Source: Truepera sp965215315 (GTDB taxonomy: Bacteria > Deinococcota > Deinococci > Deinococcales > Trueperaceae). From it: a stretch of DNA of 64,000 nucleotides. The translations under genes were made by a program, and so were the position numbers. Within the stretch, counting starts at the first letter, position 1. Every line of letters begins with the position of its first letter. Shown piece after piece: positions 63,278 to 64,000 of this stretch. A model generated the notes under the pieces. It was not told where the DNA came from. It ran no database searches and worked only from the letters and a program-made list of their open reading frames with translations. The DNA is taken from NCBI GenBank assembly GCA_965215315.1, contig CBDCDB010000008.1:3286001-3350000 (forward strand), written 5' to 3'.

Positions 63278-63733
63278 ATGAAAAACAGTTACGCAAGGTT
63301 CGGCGCAATGATTGCCACCTCGACAGTCGTCATGTTCGGGCTGATGTACCTGAACACCTACGCGCTGGGCCACATCTTTTTCAGTGAAACCAGAGCGTAC
63401 ATGGCGCTGCTGATGGGCGCAACGATGGCGGTCATTATGCTTGGGTTTATGTTGGCGATGTACACGCGTCGCCGGGTGAATATAGCTATTTTCGCAGGCA
63501 GCGTCGCCGTATTTGCCCTGTCCCTGTGGCTGGTTCGCTCGCAAGCGACCGTCGGAGACGTTGCCTGGATGAAAGCCATGATTCCGCATCACTCGATTGC
63601 CATTTTGACGAGTGAACGCGCGAACATTTCAGATCCTCGAGTCCGGGAGCTTGCCGACGAGATTATAGCGGCGCAGCGCCGCGAGATTGATGAAATGAAA
63701 ACGCTGATAGCCGACTTGGAAAACAGACAGTAG
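63278..63733 (+). CDS. DUF305 family membrane protein
   Basis: 151 residues. Three membrane segments (about 8-28, 38-60, 66-84) and a C-terminal half DUF305 domain (AWMKAMIPHHSIAILTSERA, LADEIIAAQRREIDEMKTLI). Single HH motif in contrast to the two in its neighbour. Likely periplasmic metal handling with the preceding gene. Confidence 0.92.
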   Translation: MKNSYARFGAMIATSTVVMFGLMYLNTYALGHIFFSETRAYMALLMGATMAVIMLGFMLAMYTRRRVNIAIFAGSVAVFALSLWLVRSQATVGDVAWMKAMIPHHSIAILTSERANISDPRVRELADEIIAAQRREIDEMKTLIADLENRQ

Positions 63734-63779
63734 CCAACAGTTTTAAGAATTAGCAGTTACAAGAATTTGGGTGAAGGAT

Positions 63780-64000
63780 ATGGAAAACAGGGAAGACCCT
63801 CTTGAACGCTCGGCTGAGGCAACCGCTCAAGCGCCTCACGTCCACTATGCCAACCACCACGCGCAACTGACGCCAACGTCTAATGGTGAGGCTCACGCAA
63901 ATCACGATAAGCACGCCGGTCATGACAAGCACGCCGGTCATAGCCCAGCTATGTTTCGTGACCGCTTCTGGCTCTCGCTCGTCCTGACCCTGCCTATTCT
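63780..64000 (+). CDS. heavy-metal P-type ATPase (CopB-like), N-terminal part only
   Basis: 74 codons visible, running off the window. Histidine-rich N-terminus (ANHDKHAGHDKHAGHS; tandem DKHAGH) followed by FRDRFWLSLVLTLPIL, the characteristic first membrane helix of CopB-type copper/silver exporting ATPases. Context with DUF305 genes supports copper export. Confidence 0.85.
   Translation, partial: MENREDPLERSAEATAQAPHVHYANHHAQLTPTSNGEAHANHDKHAGHDKHAGHSPAMFRDRFWLSLVLTLPI

Overview
This window is bacterial chromosome at roughly 55-58 % GC. Several gene types recall the Deinococcota (Thermus/Deinococcus/Truepera side): an M29 aminopeptidase T-like enzyme, a BTAD (SARP-type) regulator, and Roadblock domains. 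That placement is a tentative inference. A striking whole-window signature is the palindrome CTCGAG, which recurs about once every 300 bases.

Layout. (1) 1-2789: core genes, namely a class A penicillin-binding protein running off the left edge and a CaCA-type antiporter. (2) 2873-18735: a tRNA-Ala(CGC) gene followed by an integrative element of about 15.8 kb, bounded by a 52-bp direct repeat of the tRNA 3' end. It carries a tyrosine integrase, an XRE repressor, small unknown genes, a NERD protein, an MmeI-like (type IIL) restriction-modification gene wrecked by two nested pairs of insertion sequences, an AlbA/Schlafen-type ATPase gene and a zinc-ribbon protein. (3) 18736-22900: the remnant of a second, related element (an integrase tail) buried under IS630, IS982, IS3 and IS110 elements; the IS110 has a probable bridge-RNA region. 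(4) 23000-35218: housekeeping and metabolic genes, including a cold-shock protein with long leader, a sugar dehydrogenase, a decayed amine-oxidase/cytochrome c pair next to a secreted RidA protein, DLH and HAD hydrolases, a frameshifted methyltransferase, aminopeptidase, PhzF, a pseudouridine synthase, hpt, an M23 peptidase, a GNAT protein and a lone HigA. (5) 35451-60590: a large exopolysaccharide locus with glycosyltransferases, a flippase, an O-antigen polymerase-like protein, a Wzz/Wzc-like protein with a degraded P-loop, an initiating sugar transferase, aminosugar enzymes (aminotransferase, oxidoreductase, acetyltransferase), a sulfotransferase, a SARP-like regulator and three paralogous secreted beta-helix proteins. 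(6) 60704-64000: an OmpR-type two-component system, two DUF305 proteins and the start of a CopB-like P-type ATPase.

How the genes work together. The exopolysaccharide genes form a near-complete Wzx/Wzy pathway: priming by the sugar transferase at 52824-53573, nucleotide-sugar modification, chain assembly by glycosyltransferases, flipping, polymerisation and length control. The beta-helix lipoproteins are probably surface enzymes or binders acting on the product.

The most promising undescribed items are: (a) a flippase fused through a pentapeptide-like linker to a Roadblock/LC7-like domain; (b) a conserved structured leader present twice, upstream of two beta-helix lipoprotein genes; (c) a family of at least seven dispersed intergenic palindromic repeats restricted to the exopolysaccharide region; (d) a cytochrome c gene with TGA in place of a conserved Trp; (e) an 11-bp-periodic GTG array inside the integrative element.
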